From assembly GCA_017408045.1 (NCBI GenBank), contig JAFQVL010000018.1:1-34018 (forward strand): a stretch of DNA of 34,018 nt, given 5' to 3'. Shown here piece after piece: positions 8,011-15,710 of this stretch. A model generated the notes under the pieces. That model was given only the letters and a program-made list of their open reading frames with translations, had not been told where the DNA came from and did not search any database. The translations under genes and the position numbers were made by a program. The stretch comes from Clostridia bacterium (GTDB lineage: Bacteria; Bacillota; Clostridia; Christensenellales; Borkfalkiaceae). The number at the start of each line of letters is the position of its first letter. The first letter of the stretch is position 1.

Positions 8011-9122
8011 GTGTAGAAGCAAAACTCAGCGGCGTACCTACGCTGTCCGTGCAAAAGACGGTGGATATGCTGGCAGACGGTTATTGCGCCGTCATACGGC
8101 AGGGCTTGCCGATGAAGACCCTGCCCTCGGTGATGCTGTGGGGTGCGCCGGGTGTCGGTAAATCGCAGGCGGTTCGGCAGCTCGCCAAGGAGATTGAACG
8201 GCGTACGGGCAGGATTTCTAACGTCGTGGACGTCCGATTGCTGTTGATGAACCCCGTAGACCTTCGCGGTATTCCTACGGCGAATGCGGATAAGACGCTT
8301 GCCGTTTGGTTAAAGCCGCATATCTTCCAGATGAACGAAAGCCCCGCCTACGTCAATATTTTGTTCTTGGACGAGATTTCCGCTGCGCCGCAGTCGGTGC
8401 AGGCGGCGGCGTACCAAATCACGCTCGATCGAGTGGTGGGCGAACACAAACTGCCGGAAAATTGTATCGTGATTGCGGCAGGCAACCGCTTGACGGACAA
8501 ATCGGTGGCGTACAAGATGCCCAAGGCGCTTGCCAACCGTCTTTGCCATATCCAAGTAGAGGCAGACTTTGACAGTTGGAAACGCTGGGCGATTTCGACG
8601 GGGGTCAATCGCAAGGTCATAGGCTTTCTTTCTTTTAAACGCAACCTGCTGTTATCGGACGGCGGCGTGGACGATTTGGCGTATCCTACCCCTCGTTCTT
8701 GGGAGATGGTCAGCAACGTCTTGAACGCCGTCAACGAAAACGTGGACGCGGTGTATTCCTACATAAGCGGTTGCGTGGGGGCAGGTGCGGCGATAGAACT
8801 GCGTACCTGGTGTAAAATTTACGCCAGTCTGCCTGATATCGAAAAGATTTTCCAGGGCAGGGAAACGCACGTACCTAAGGGCGCGGACGTTTTATATGCG
8901 CTCTGCTCGGCGATGACGGATTACGCAAGAAAGCACAAGGACGACTTTATAGCGATTGCGAACTCTATCGTGTATGCGCGGTGCTTGCCGCCTGATTTTT
9001 CGGCGGTGCTGCTCAAAGATTACATTTCCATTGAGCGCGGCTACAAGGAAAAATTGATGCGTTTACCCGAATTTATTGCTTGGCTGCAAAAGAGCGGGAG
9101 ATACTTAAACGATGCTTACTGA
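8007..9122 (+). CDS. MoxR-type AAA+ ATPase
   Basis: A 371-residue AAA+ ATPase of the MoxR class, which typically works as a chaperone-like motor with a VWA-domain partner. Walker A is GAPGVGKS (residues 46-53), Walker B LFLDE ends at 123, the sensor-1 Asn is at 160 (AAGN) and an arginine-finger-like ANR ends at 178. The C-terminal 190 residues form the lid and an extra helical region. ATG 8007 is in the four-base ATGA overlap with the helicase stop, with a G-rich ribosome binding site (GGGGGTG) about eight bases upstream. It overlaps the following VWA gene by 11 bases. MoxR-VWA pairs are well known; the tight link to a helicase is the unusual part. Confidence 0.9.
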   Translation: MSVEAKLSGVPTLSVQKTVDMLADGYCAVIRQGLPMKTLPSVMLWGAPGVGKSQAVRQLAKEIERRTGRISNVVDVRLLLMNPVDLRGIPTANADKTLAVWLKPHIFQMNESPAYVNILFLDEISAAPQSVQAAAYQITLDRVVGEHKLPENCIVIAAGNRLTDKSVAYKMPKALANRLCHIQVEADFDSWKRWAISTGVNRKVIGFLSFKRNLLLSDGGVDDLAYPTPRSWEMVSNVLNAVNENVDAVYSYISGCVGAGAAIELRTWCKIYASLPDIEKIFQGRETHVPKGADVLYALCSAMTDYARKHKDDFIAIANSIVYARCLPPDFSAVLLKDYISIERGYKEKLMRLPEFIAWLQKSGRYLNDAY

Positions 9123-10611
9123 GCAAGAGGTTAAAAAATACACCCTGCGAATGATGCAATCGCGTATGCGCGTCATCTGCAACAACGGGTTTTTAGGGGT
9201 GCTTTTGACCCATATGCGTATGATGGTGGACGAGCATTTGCCTACGGCGGCAACGGACGGAAAATTCATCTATTTTGGCAAGGAATTTTTAGAGGACTTG
9301 ACCGATCGAGAGATGGATTTCGTGATGATGCACGAGATTATGCACGTCGTGTTGCGGCACTTGGAGCGTACGGGGGATCGGGATCATTATCTGTTCAACC
9401 TTGCCTCGGACATCGTCATCAATTCCTCGATTTTGGAAAATGCGGGCGGCGACGAACGCGCCATCACTTTGGGGAAATACGGGGTGGCGATGCACCTTGC
9501 CCCCGACGGCAAAGAGGGGGTAAAATACACCGCCGAAGAGGTGTACGAGCAACTCAAAAAAGAGCAGGAAAAGCAGCAGAAAAAGCAGGGTGGCGGCAAA
9601 GGACAAAGTTCCTCGGGTGGCAACCAAGGCAACGGTGGCTCGCAGGATAATTCTGAGGATAATTCGCAAGGAAATTCGCAAGATAATTCGCAAGGTAGTT
9701 CTCAGGATAATTCGCAACAAAACGGCTCGCAAAAGCAAGGGCAAGACGGCGCTAGACAGACTGCCTCGCAAAAGCAAGGGCAAGACGGCGCTGGACAGAC
9801 TGCCTCGCAAAAGCAGCAACAGAGTAGCGCTGGACAGACTGGCTCGCAAAAGCAGCAAGACGGAAAGGGCAGCATAAAGCCCTCGCGTTGGCATAAGGGC
9901 GGTTGCGCAGACGAGAGCTTTGACGACCACAACCGTTGGGGGGACGGGGAAATCGACCCTATCGAACGGGATATTTGGGAAAAGCGGATACTGGATGCCG
10001 CGGTGGCAGCGGCAAATCGGGGCTGTGGCAATCTGCCTGCAGGGATCGAGCGTTCGATTGACGCCCTGAAAAATCCGCAGACGGACTGGCGTACGCTGTT
10101 GCAGGCGTTCATTCAAGAGGATATTTGCGACTATTCCTTCTCGCCGCCCGACAGACGGTACGACGGTGGAGATTTTTATCTGCCTGACTTCAACGAAAAG
10201 GAAGAAACGGTACACAATATTCTGTTTATGATTGACACGTCTGGGTCTATCAGCAAGCAACAGTTGACGGCGGCGTATTCCGAGGTCAAGGGGGCGATTG
10301 ACCAGTTTGGTGGCGTACTCAAAGGCTACCTTGGCTTTTTTGATGCGGCGGTTTCCGCGCCGCAACCCTTCTCTGACGAAGAGGAAATGAAAGTGATTAC
10401 TCCCAAAGGGGGCGGTGGTACAAGTTTCCAAATCATCTTCGATTACGTCAAAGAGGAAATGAAAGACGAGCCGCCTGCCTGTATCATCATTTTGACGGAC
10501 GGCTATGCGCCTTTTCCCGAGGAAAAAGAGGCAATGGAAATTCCCGTGCTTTGGATAATCAACAACGAGGACGTTTCTCCGCCGTGGGGGGTTGTTGCGA
10601 GGATAAAATAG
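9112..10611 (+). CDS. Metallopeptidase-like plus VWA domain protein (DUF2201 type) with Q/N/S repeat linker
   Basis: A 499-residue protein, the likely partner of the MoxR ATPase. The N-terminal domain carries the zinc motif HEIMH (His74, Glu75, His78), with a conserved-looking NLASD (Asp100) downstream, as in the putative metallopeptidase domain found with VWA-like domains. Residues about 160-255 are a low-complexity Q/N/S/G linker with three 13-residue repeats. The C-terminal VWA domain begins near 370 with a complete MIDAS motif DTSGS (375-379) and later ILTDGYAP. No signal peptide or membrane segment is visible, so it should be cytoplasmic. It starts inside the MoxR gene (11-base overlap). 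Whether the HExxH site is an active peptidase is not known. Confidence 0.88.
   Translation: MLTEQEVKKYTLRMMQSRMRVICNNGFLGVLLTHMRMMVDEHLPTAATDGKFIYFGKEFLEDLTDREMDFVMMHEIMHVVLRHLERTGDRDHYLFNLASDIVINSSILENAGGDERAITLGKYGVAMHLAPDGKEGVKYTAEEVYEQLKKEQEKQQKKQGGGKGQSSSGGNQGNGGSQDNSEDNSQGNSQDNSQGSSQDNSQQNGSQKQGQDGARQTASQKQGQDGAGQTASQKQQQSSAGQTGSQKQQDGKGSIKPSRWHKGGCADESFDDHNRWGDGEIDPIERDIWEKRILDAAVAAANRGCGNLPAGIERSIDALKNPQTDWRTLLQAFIQEDICDYSFSPPDRRYDGGDFYLPDFNEKEETVHNILFMIDTSGSISKQQLTAAYSEVKGAIDQFGGVLKGYLGFFDAAVSAPQPFSDEEEMKVITPKGGGGTSFQIIFDYVKEEMKDEPPACIIILTDGYAPFPEEKEAMEIPVLWIINNEDVSPPWGVVARIK
9727..9861 (+). repeat. 39-bp tandem repeats coding the VWA protein linker
   Basis: Three 39-base units start at 9727, 9766 and 9805, with a partial fourth at 9844-9861. 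Each encodes 13 residues of the form SQKQGQDGAxQTA. The first two units are almost identical in DNA; the third has diverged. A run of 12-base DNSQ/GNSQ units precedes them from about 9646. Confidence 0.9.
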
Positions 10612-10650
10612 GCGGTTTATACCCCTCTATAAAAGGGATTAATCGCATTT

Positions 10651-10665
10651 GCAACCGATAGTTGC
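10651..10665. promoter_or_regulatory. Short inverted repeat upstream of the Xre regulator gene
   Basis: GCAAC (10651-10655), five bases, GTTGC (10661-10665). It lies about 20 bases before the -35 of the next gene, where a regulator's own operator could sit. It has no T-tract, so it is unlikely to terminate the upstream cassette. Confidence 0.25.
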
Positions 10666-10686
10666 GAAATTGTAAATTGGAATCGG

Positions 10687-10715
10687 TGGAAATCATGCAC
10701 AGGTTCTCATATAAT
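10687..10715 (+). promoter_or_regulatory. Promoter of the Xre-type membrane regulator
   Basis: TATAAT at 10710-10715 with TGGAAA (10687-10692, four of six consensus bases) 17 bases upstream. Confidence 0.6.
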
Positions 10716-10761
10716 AAAAATGCAGCCGATGGAAAGACGACTGCAGCAAGGAGGGCAAACT

Positions 10762-11412
10762 ATGACAAACGGCAAACGGTTGGGTGATAAGCTGTACGAG
10801 CTTCGTAAAAAAGAAGGCTATTCGCAGGAAGAACTGGCGGAAAAGCTGAACGTTTCTCGGCAGGCGGTGTCCAAATGGGAATGTGGGGAATCGCTGCCCG
10901 ATACCGATAACCTAATAACGATTGCACGTCTGTACGGCGTGTCTTTGGACGAGCTGGTGGACAATGTGCCTGACGGCGGACGAGAGGTTGCGACTGCCGA
11001 CGGGGGTATTTGCGTACAGCCTATCGAGGAGCTTGACGAGGATGAGCGAGAGGAGGCAGAGGCAGAGGCGTATTACAGCCAAGACGGGCAGCCTGCGGAT
11101 AAAAAGCGCAGGATTTTGCGTGTGCTGCACGCCTTTCCGTATCCTATCTTTACCACCGTTGCGTTTTTGCTGTGGGGTTTTTTATGGGACGGCTGGGCGG
11201 TGGCGTGGACGTTGTTTTTGACCATTCCCCTCTATTATACCGTGATTGAATGTATCCGCCAAAAGCGTTGGAAGCCCTTTGCGTATCCCGTTCTTGTGGC
11301 GTTCGTGTATTTGTTTTTAGGCATGCAATGGGGGCTGTGGCATCCCTATTGGATTGTGTTTATCACTATTCCTATCTACTACGCGGTGGTGGAGGCTTTG
11401 GATAGGAAATAA
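10762..11412 (+). CDS. Xre-family HTH regulator with membrane C-terminus
   Basis: A 216-residue protein. Residues 5-65 are a Cro/C1-type helix-turn-helix (RKKEGYSQEELAEKLNVSRQ then VSKWECGESLPD), so it should bind DNA. A Glu-rich linker (about 90-110) leads to four hydrophobic segments. These look like a duplicated pair: TIPLYYTVIECI closes the first half and TIPIYYAVVEAL the second. The predicted form is a DNA-binding domain tethered to the membrane. AAGGAGG at 10749-10755 fixes the ATG at 10762; the frame extends upstream to 10720 but that part overlaps the leader. It has its own promoter and terminator, so it is a single-gene unit. Ligand and target genes are unknown. Confidence 0.85.
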   Translation: MTNGKRLGDKLYELRKKEGYSQEELAEKLNVSRQAVSKWECGESLPDTDNLITIARLYGVSLDELVDNVPDGGREVATADGGICVQPIEELDEDEREEAEAEAYYSQDGQPADKKRRILRVLHAFPYPIFTTVAFLLWGFLWDGWAVAWTLFLTIPLYYTVIECIRQKRWKPFAYPVLVAFVYLFLGMQWGLWHPYWIVFITIPIYYAVVEALDRK

Positions 11413-11433
11413 CGTTTGTGTAGAATTTATAAG

Positions 11434-11462
11434 AAAACAGGCTAAAAACGGCCTGTTTTTTT
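11434..11462 (+). terminator. Intrinsic terminator after the Xre regulator
   Basis: AAAACAGGC (11434-11442), eight-base loop, GCCTGTTTT (11451-11459) continuing into T residues. Confidence 0.88.
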
Positions 11463-11512
11463 GTCGTTTTCGCAAGGTTTGCATCTCGTCATAAAAATGT
11501 ATGACAATTTCC

Positions 11513-11541
11513 TTGACAAGCATTTTGGATAGTGGTACAAT
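11513..11541 (+). promoter_or_regulatory. Promoter of the fakA-degV operon
   Basis: Perfect TTGACA (11513-11518), 17-base spacer, TACAAT (11536-11541) with an upstream TG (extended -10). Confidence 0.85.
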
Positions 11542-11605
11542 AAAGAAAATGCGGCGAGTTGATTTTTGCGCCGTACAGTAAGAGAATACGACAAAAGAGT
11601 AAACT

Positions 11606-13252
11606 ATGAAAACAATCAACGGACAAACGTTAAAAAGAATGTTATACAGCGGCAGAGTAAGACTTGCCGCGTGTGCGGAGGAATTGAACGCCCTGAACAT
11701 ATTTCCCGTTCCGGACGGAGATACCGGCTCGAATATGCTCAGGACGATGGATTTGGGCTGGCAGGCGGTGGCGGCTTGCGACAGCGATTCTGCCGCAGAG
11801 GTGATGTCGGCGTTTGCAAACGGTGCGGTGCTGGGTGCGCGCGGTAATTCGGGGGTCATACTCTCGCAGATATTCCGTGGGATAGCCAAGGGCTTTGACG
11901 GCAAAGAGGAAGTGGATACGGCGTTGCTTTCCAAGGCTTGCGAAGAAGGTGTAAAGGCGGCGTACTCCGCGGTGGTAAAGCCTGTGGAAGGTACGATCCT
12001 CACCGTTTTCCGCAATGCGGCGGCGGTTGCCGATGCGACGGAAGTGGAGGAATGGTTCACTCGGCATATCGAATATGCGGCGACCTCTCTTCGACATACG
12101 CCTGATCTGTTGCCTGCTTTAAAGGAGGCAAGCGTCGTGGACAGCGGCGGCGCAGGGTATTTGCGCTTGGCGGAAGGTATGTTAGAGGGTTTAACGGGCG
12201 AGGAGCTGACGTTCACCGACGTGGAAAGTGTGGAAAATAGCGGCGCAAAAGCGGTGGATTTTTCCGCTTTCACCCGTGATAGCGTGCTGGAATTCGGCTA
12301 CTGTACCGAATTTTTCCTGCGCTTGCAGACGGCAAAAACGGATATTGACGGCTTTGACGACGAGGGGTTGAAGGCGTACCTTGAAAGTGTGGGTGATTCC
12401 CTCGTATACGTGCGTATGGACGACCTCGTGAAGGTACACGTGCACACGAAAACCCCCGGGCAGGTGCTTGGTGAGTGCCAAAAATACGGGGAATTCCTTT
12501 CTTTGAAAATCGAGAATATGAGCCTGCAACACGAGGAACAAATCGGCCAGGAAAAGCAGGTGCAATCGCTGCCGAAAAAACACCTTGCCACCGTTGCGGT
12601 AGCAATGAGCGAGGGAATGAAAGAGTTGTTTGAAGAGGGTGGCGCAGACGCCGTGATTTTGGGCGGCGCATGCACGAACCCGTCCACGGGTGAATTCTTG
12701 CAGGCGTTTAGGGGCTTGAATGCAGACGCTATCGTCGTTCTGCCCAACAACAGCAACGTATTGATGGCGGCGCAGTCCGCTGCAAAGGAATACGCAGAGG
12801 AGCGTTCGGACGTACGCGTGTTGGTGCTGCCGACCAAGTCGATGCAGGCTGGGTATGCGGCGCTGTTGGTGGCGACCGACTCCGAGGATGCGGACGGCGT
12901 GTATGCGGATATGGACTCGGCGGTAGAAAACGCGGCTTGTCTATCCCTCACCTTCTCCGTGCGTGATACTTCGGTGGGCGGTATCGAAATTCACAAGGAC
13001 GACCACATCGGGTTTTTGGGCAAGGAGCTTTGCGCTTGCGCCAAGACGAGAGAGGAATGCTTAAAGCAACTCTTTTTGCAGGTCGAAGATTTAGAAGATA
13101 AAGAGATTATCACGGTTATGTACGGCGTGGACGCTACGGACGAGGACCGTGAAACGGTGCAAAGCCTGGCAGAGGAGCTTTGTCCTGATGCCGAACTGTT
13201 GGAATACGATTGCGGACAGGAACTCTATTGCCTACTCATTAGTTTGGAATAA
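11606..13252 (+). CDS. fakA: DAK2-domain fatty acid kinase ATP-binding subunit (FakA-like)
   Basis: FakA with FakB phosphorylates free fatty acids for phospholipid synthesis. The 548 residues match the usual length of this YloV/FakA family. The N-terminal DhaL/DAK2 nucleotide-binding domain shows FPVPDGDTGSNM (residues 33-44; the Asp cluster binds Mg-ATP), GARGNSGVILSQI and KPVEGTILTVF. The C-terminal half includes a DegV-like DAK1-related part and ends with the conserved GQELYCLLISLE pattern. The ATG at 11606 follows a weak AAGAG ribosome binding site. It is 23 bases upstream of a DegV-family gene, the natural lipid-binding partner, in one operon between a strong promoter and a terminator. 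Confidence 0.9.
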   Translation: MKTINGQTLKRMLYSGRVRLAACAEELNALNIFPVPDGDTGSNMLRTMDLGWQAVAACDSDSAAEVMSAFANGAVLGARGNSGVILSQIFRGIAKGFDGKEEVDTALLSKACEEGVKAAYSAVVKPVEGTILTVFRNAAAVADATEVEEWFTRHIEYAATSLRHTPDLLPALKEASVVDSGGAGYLRLAEGMLEGLTGEELTFTDVESVENSGAKAVDFSAFTRDSVLEFGYCTEFFLRLQTAKTDIDGFDDEGLKAYLESVGDSLVYVRMDDLVKVHVHTKTPGQVLGECQKYGEFLSLKIENMSLQHEEQIGQEKQVQSLPKKHLATVAVAMSEGMKELFEEGGADAVILGGACTNPSTGEFLQAFRGLNADAIVVLPNNSNVLMAAQSAAKEYAEERSDVRVLVLPTKSMQAGYAALLVATDSEDADGVYADMDSAVENAACLSLTFSVRDTSVGGIEIHKDDHIGFLGKELCACAKTREECLKQLFLQVEDLEDKEIITVMYGVDATDEDRETVQSLAEELCPDAELLEYDCGQELYCLLISLE

Positions 13253-13275
13253 ATGATACACAAGGAGAAAAAAGG

Positions 13276-14172
13276 ATGAAAAGAAAGGTATTTTGTACGT
13301 CAACGGGCTGTTTGGAATACGCGCCTCAGCGTTATCGCGAAATGGGGATCGGGATTATCCGTATTCACGTTTTGTTCGAGGGGAAAGAGTATTTGGAAGG
13401 GATTGACCTTGACCCCGTAGAATTTTATGAAAAGTTGGAGAAGTTGGAAGCCCCGAAAAACAATCTTCCCAAAACGGCGATGCCTACCCGTGCGGAAATT
13501 CAGGCGCATTTCGACCAAGCGGTTGCAGAGGGCTACGACGAGGCGATCGTCATCGTTATCAGTTCGGCAATGGGCGGTACGTACAACCTTATCCGCATGG
13601 TTGCAGAGGAGTATGCAGACCGCATTAAAATTACGGTAATCGACAGTAAAATCACCTGCTTTGGCGAGGGCTTGTTGGCGGTTAAGGCGCAGGAGATGGT
13701 CAACGCAGGCGTTCCTACGGAAACGATCGTAAAGGAAATTCAATGGATGATGGCTCGTCAGGAATTTGTCGGGGTGGACGGCAAGCTCGATTACCTTATC
13801 TACAACGGCAGATTGAAGGGTGGTAAAGCTTTCTTTGGTAAAATGCTCTCCATTTGCCCCGTCGTGCATTTCACCAAAGAGGGGGAAATCGTTGCGCTGG
13901 CAAGCGTTCGTACGCAGAAAAAAGCATTGCATAAGACCTGCGAGGTTTTAAAAGAATTGCTGGGCGATAGAGATCCGAAAGACTACCTTTTGTGGCATAT
14001 TTACACCGGTCCTTCGCTTTTGGAAACCTTAAAGGAAATTGAGGGAGAGTATGGTATTTCGTGCAATCACGAGCCGGTCATTATGTCCCCCGTCAGCGGT
14101 TGCCACAACGGCCCTTGGCTGGCAGGCTACGGCGTGCTGTTCCTGCGTAGAGAGGACGAGCCGTTAGAATAA
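13276..14172 (+). CDS. DegV family protein, probable fatty-acid-binding FakB
   Basis: A 298-residue DegV-fold protein that would present a bound fatty acid to FakA. The N-terminal TSTGC, the PKTAMPT segment (usually PKTSQPS), SSAMGGTYNL (usually SSGLSGTY) and the C-terminal SGCHNGPW (usually GVHVGPG) all align with DegV signatures but differ at positions that normally contact the lipid head group. The His of the last motif is kept. AAGGAG (13263-13268) gives a good ribosome binding site. Adjacent to the FakA-like gene, so a kinase pair is the best reading; the altered motifs leave the bound lipid uncertain. Confidence 0.85.
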   Translation: MKRKVFCTSTGCLEYAPQRYREMGIGIIRIHVLFEGKEYLEGIDLDPVEFYEKLEKLEAPKNNLPKTAMPTRAEIQAHFDQAVAEGYDEAIVIVISSAMGGTYNLIRMVAEEYADRIKITVIDSKITCFGEGLLAVKAQEMVNAGVPTETIVKEIQWMMARQEFVGVDGKLDYLIYNGRLKGGKAFFGKMLSICPVVHFTKEGEIVALASVRTQKKALHKTCEVLKELLGDRDPKDYLLWHIYTGPSLLETLKEIEGEYGISCNHEPVIMSPVSGCHNGPWLAGYGVLFLRREDEPLE

Positions 14173-14200
14173 TCAAAGCAATCGAATAGTAAACGATATA

Positions 14201-14235
14201 CCGTGTGGTTTTTGTAAAAACCGCACGGTTTTTTT
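14201..14235 (+). terminator. Intrinsic terminator after degV
   Basis: CCGTGTGGTTTTT (14201-14213) pairs with AAAAACCGCACGG (14216-14228, one G-U pair), followed by seven T residues. Confidence 0.88.
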
Positions 14236-14244
14236 CAAAAAATC

Positions 14245-14273
14245 TTGATTTTTTGGAAAGAATATGCTACAAT
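14245..14273 (+). promoter_or_regulatory. Promoter at the head of the transglutaminase-to-surE gene run
   Basis: TTGATT (14245-14250), 17-base spacer, TACAAT (14268-14273) with upstream TG (extended -10). Predicted transcription start near 14280, only a few bases before the ATG at 14282. Confidence 0.7.
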
Positions 14274-14281
14274 GGCTACGT

Positions 14282-15700
14282 ATGAGAAAAACGATTGCTA
14301 AAAAACTAAAGAGATGGCTGGCGATTTTGCTGGTTGGGGCGTGTTCGCTGTGTTTTTGCGCCTGCGAGGACTTGGTTGCTATCTTTTCTTCGGCGCTTGA
14401 TAGCACGTTGGAAGGATTTCTCGGCTGGTACGAGGACGGCACGGTGGATGAAAATTACGTCTACACCCGTACCGTTGGCGGCGGCGATTACTATTACAAC
14501 CGACTTATCCCGGAACAGCAACGCTTTTATAAAAAACTCCGTATCGACCTGGATAAGTTCTTCGCGGGCGAGAGGGAATTGTTTTCCTATACCTACGAGG
14601 GCAAGGAATATGGGCTCTTGGGCGACTATCGGTATTCTACCTTTGGGTTGACGGAGCAGCAGGGTAGGCAAGCGTTTGACGCTCTTTACCAAGATTGTCC
14701 GCAGTATTACGCGTACGATTCGGTGTATCTGCTGCACGATGACGTTTCGCTGTCCCCCGTTCTTTCGGTGAACTATAAGCAGAAAGCAACGAGGGATGCG
14801 CTCGATCAAAAGATTGCCGCCTCGGTACGGACGGTGGGCAATTTGTTGCAAGGCGCGTATACGGACTTTGAAAAATTCGAAGTCATCTATCAGTACGTCA
14901 TGGGGCAGGTAGAGTACGAATACGATGAGTCTGGCAATCCAAGCGAAACGGATCACGCGGGGACGATCGTCGGCGTGCTGGACGGAAACAGGAATACGAA
15001 CTCCGTCTGCGTGGGATATACGTTTTCGATTACCTATCTTTGCAATATTTACGGCGTGGAATGTATCTCCGTGGGCAACGAGGCGTTGAATCACGCTTGG
15101 AATATGGCGAAGATTGACGGCAACTGGTATCACGCGGACGCAACCAACGACGACGGCGAGGACTGGGGGGAACTCTTCCTCTGCAGCGAAGAAGTGTTTT
15201 GGCAGTTCTTCGATTACACCGCGCCCGCTTATGACAGCGGCGCAGCCGACACCATGGGGAGAGTGGGCATTTTGCCCGACGTTTTAGACGATTTGTGCTA
15301 TTCGCGGTTTACGTATAAGGCGACGGAGGACGGCTTGGCGGTTTCGGGCGTAGAGATCGACCAGTATTACCTGCGAATCCCCTCTTCTTATCAGGGCGAG
15401 AGCGTGCATACCATCGGTTATGCGTTTGGCGCGGCGGCAACGCAGTTGATAGGGCTGGTAATCCCTACGAGCATACGGCAAATCGAGAGTAGCGCATTCT
15501 TGCTGAACGCGCCGCAAATCATTTTCTACGAAGGTACGGCGGAGGAGTTTTCCGAAATATCCGTAGGAGTCTTAAACGGTGCCTTTGCGGACGCGCAGGT
15601 ATATTATTACAGCGAAGAGCCGCCAACGCAGAATGCGGACAGCTACTGGTGTTATCAGGACGGATTGCCCGGCGTTTGGACGAACAACAACGGAGAATAA
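14282..15700 (+). CDS. Transglutaminase-like (cysteine protease fold) lipoprotein with LRR-like tail
   Basis: A 472-residue exported protein. The N-terminus has a Lys/Arg-rich start, a hydrophobic stretch (WLAILLVG) and several Cys residues (21, 24, 26, 28), so lipid attachment is likely but the exact Cys is unclear. The middle has a transglutaminase-like triad: Cys243 (NSVCVGYT), His271 (NHAWNM) and Asp286 (HADATND). The last 110 residues (IPSSYQGESVHTIGYAF, IPTSIRQIESSAF) resemble BspA-type LRR_5 repeats. Related proteins cleave or crosslink surface proteins; which one is not visible. ATG at 14264 is excluded because it lies in the -10 region. The chosen ATG lies almost at the predicted transcript start, with no ribosome binding site. 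First gene of a long co-directional run. Confidence 0.8.
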   Translation: MRKTIAKKLKRWLAILLVGACSLCFCACEDLVAIFSSALDSTLEGFLGWYEDGTVDENYVYTRTVGGGDYYYNRLIPEQQRFYKKLRIDLDKFFAGERELFSYTYEGKEYGLLGDYRYSTFGLTEQQGRQAFDALYQDCPQYYAYDSVYLLHDDVSLSPVLSVNYKQKATRDALDQKIAASVRTVGNLLQGAYTDFEKFEVIYQYVMGQVEYEYDESGNPSETDHAGTIVGVLDGNRNTNSVCVGYTFSITYLCNIYGVECISVGNEALNHAWNMAKIDGNWYHADATNDDGEDWGELFLCSEEVFWQFFDYTAPAYDSGAADTMGRVGILPDVLDDLCYSRFTYKATEDGLAVSGVEIDQYYLRIPSSYQGESVHTIGYAFGAAATQLIGLVIPTSIRQIESSAFLLNAPQIIFYEGTAEEFSEISVGVLNGAFADAQVYYYSEEPPTQNADSYWCYQDGLPGVWTNNNGE

Positions 15701-15710
15701 ATAGGAACGT

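Noticed and set aside
9646..9861. Repeat array considered as a CRISPR array
   Set aside because: Units are contiguous, in frame and without unique spacers; they encode a linker in a protein.
9289..10431. A 380-codon minus-strand frame opposite the VWA protein gene
   Set aside because: Its Leu/Arg repeats are just the complement of the Q/N/S linker repeats; the + strand gene has HExxH and MIDAS motifs.
10629..10650. Possible terminator after the helicase-MoxR-VWA cassette
   Set aside because: The CCCTCT/AGGG pairing is short and no T-tract follows.
14264..14281. Upstream ATG as the start of the transglutaminase-like lipoprotein
   Set aside because: It overlaps the -10 hexamer and would add residues before an otherwise normal signal peptide.
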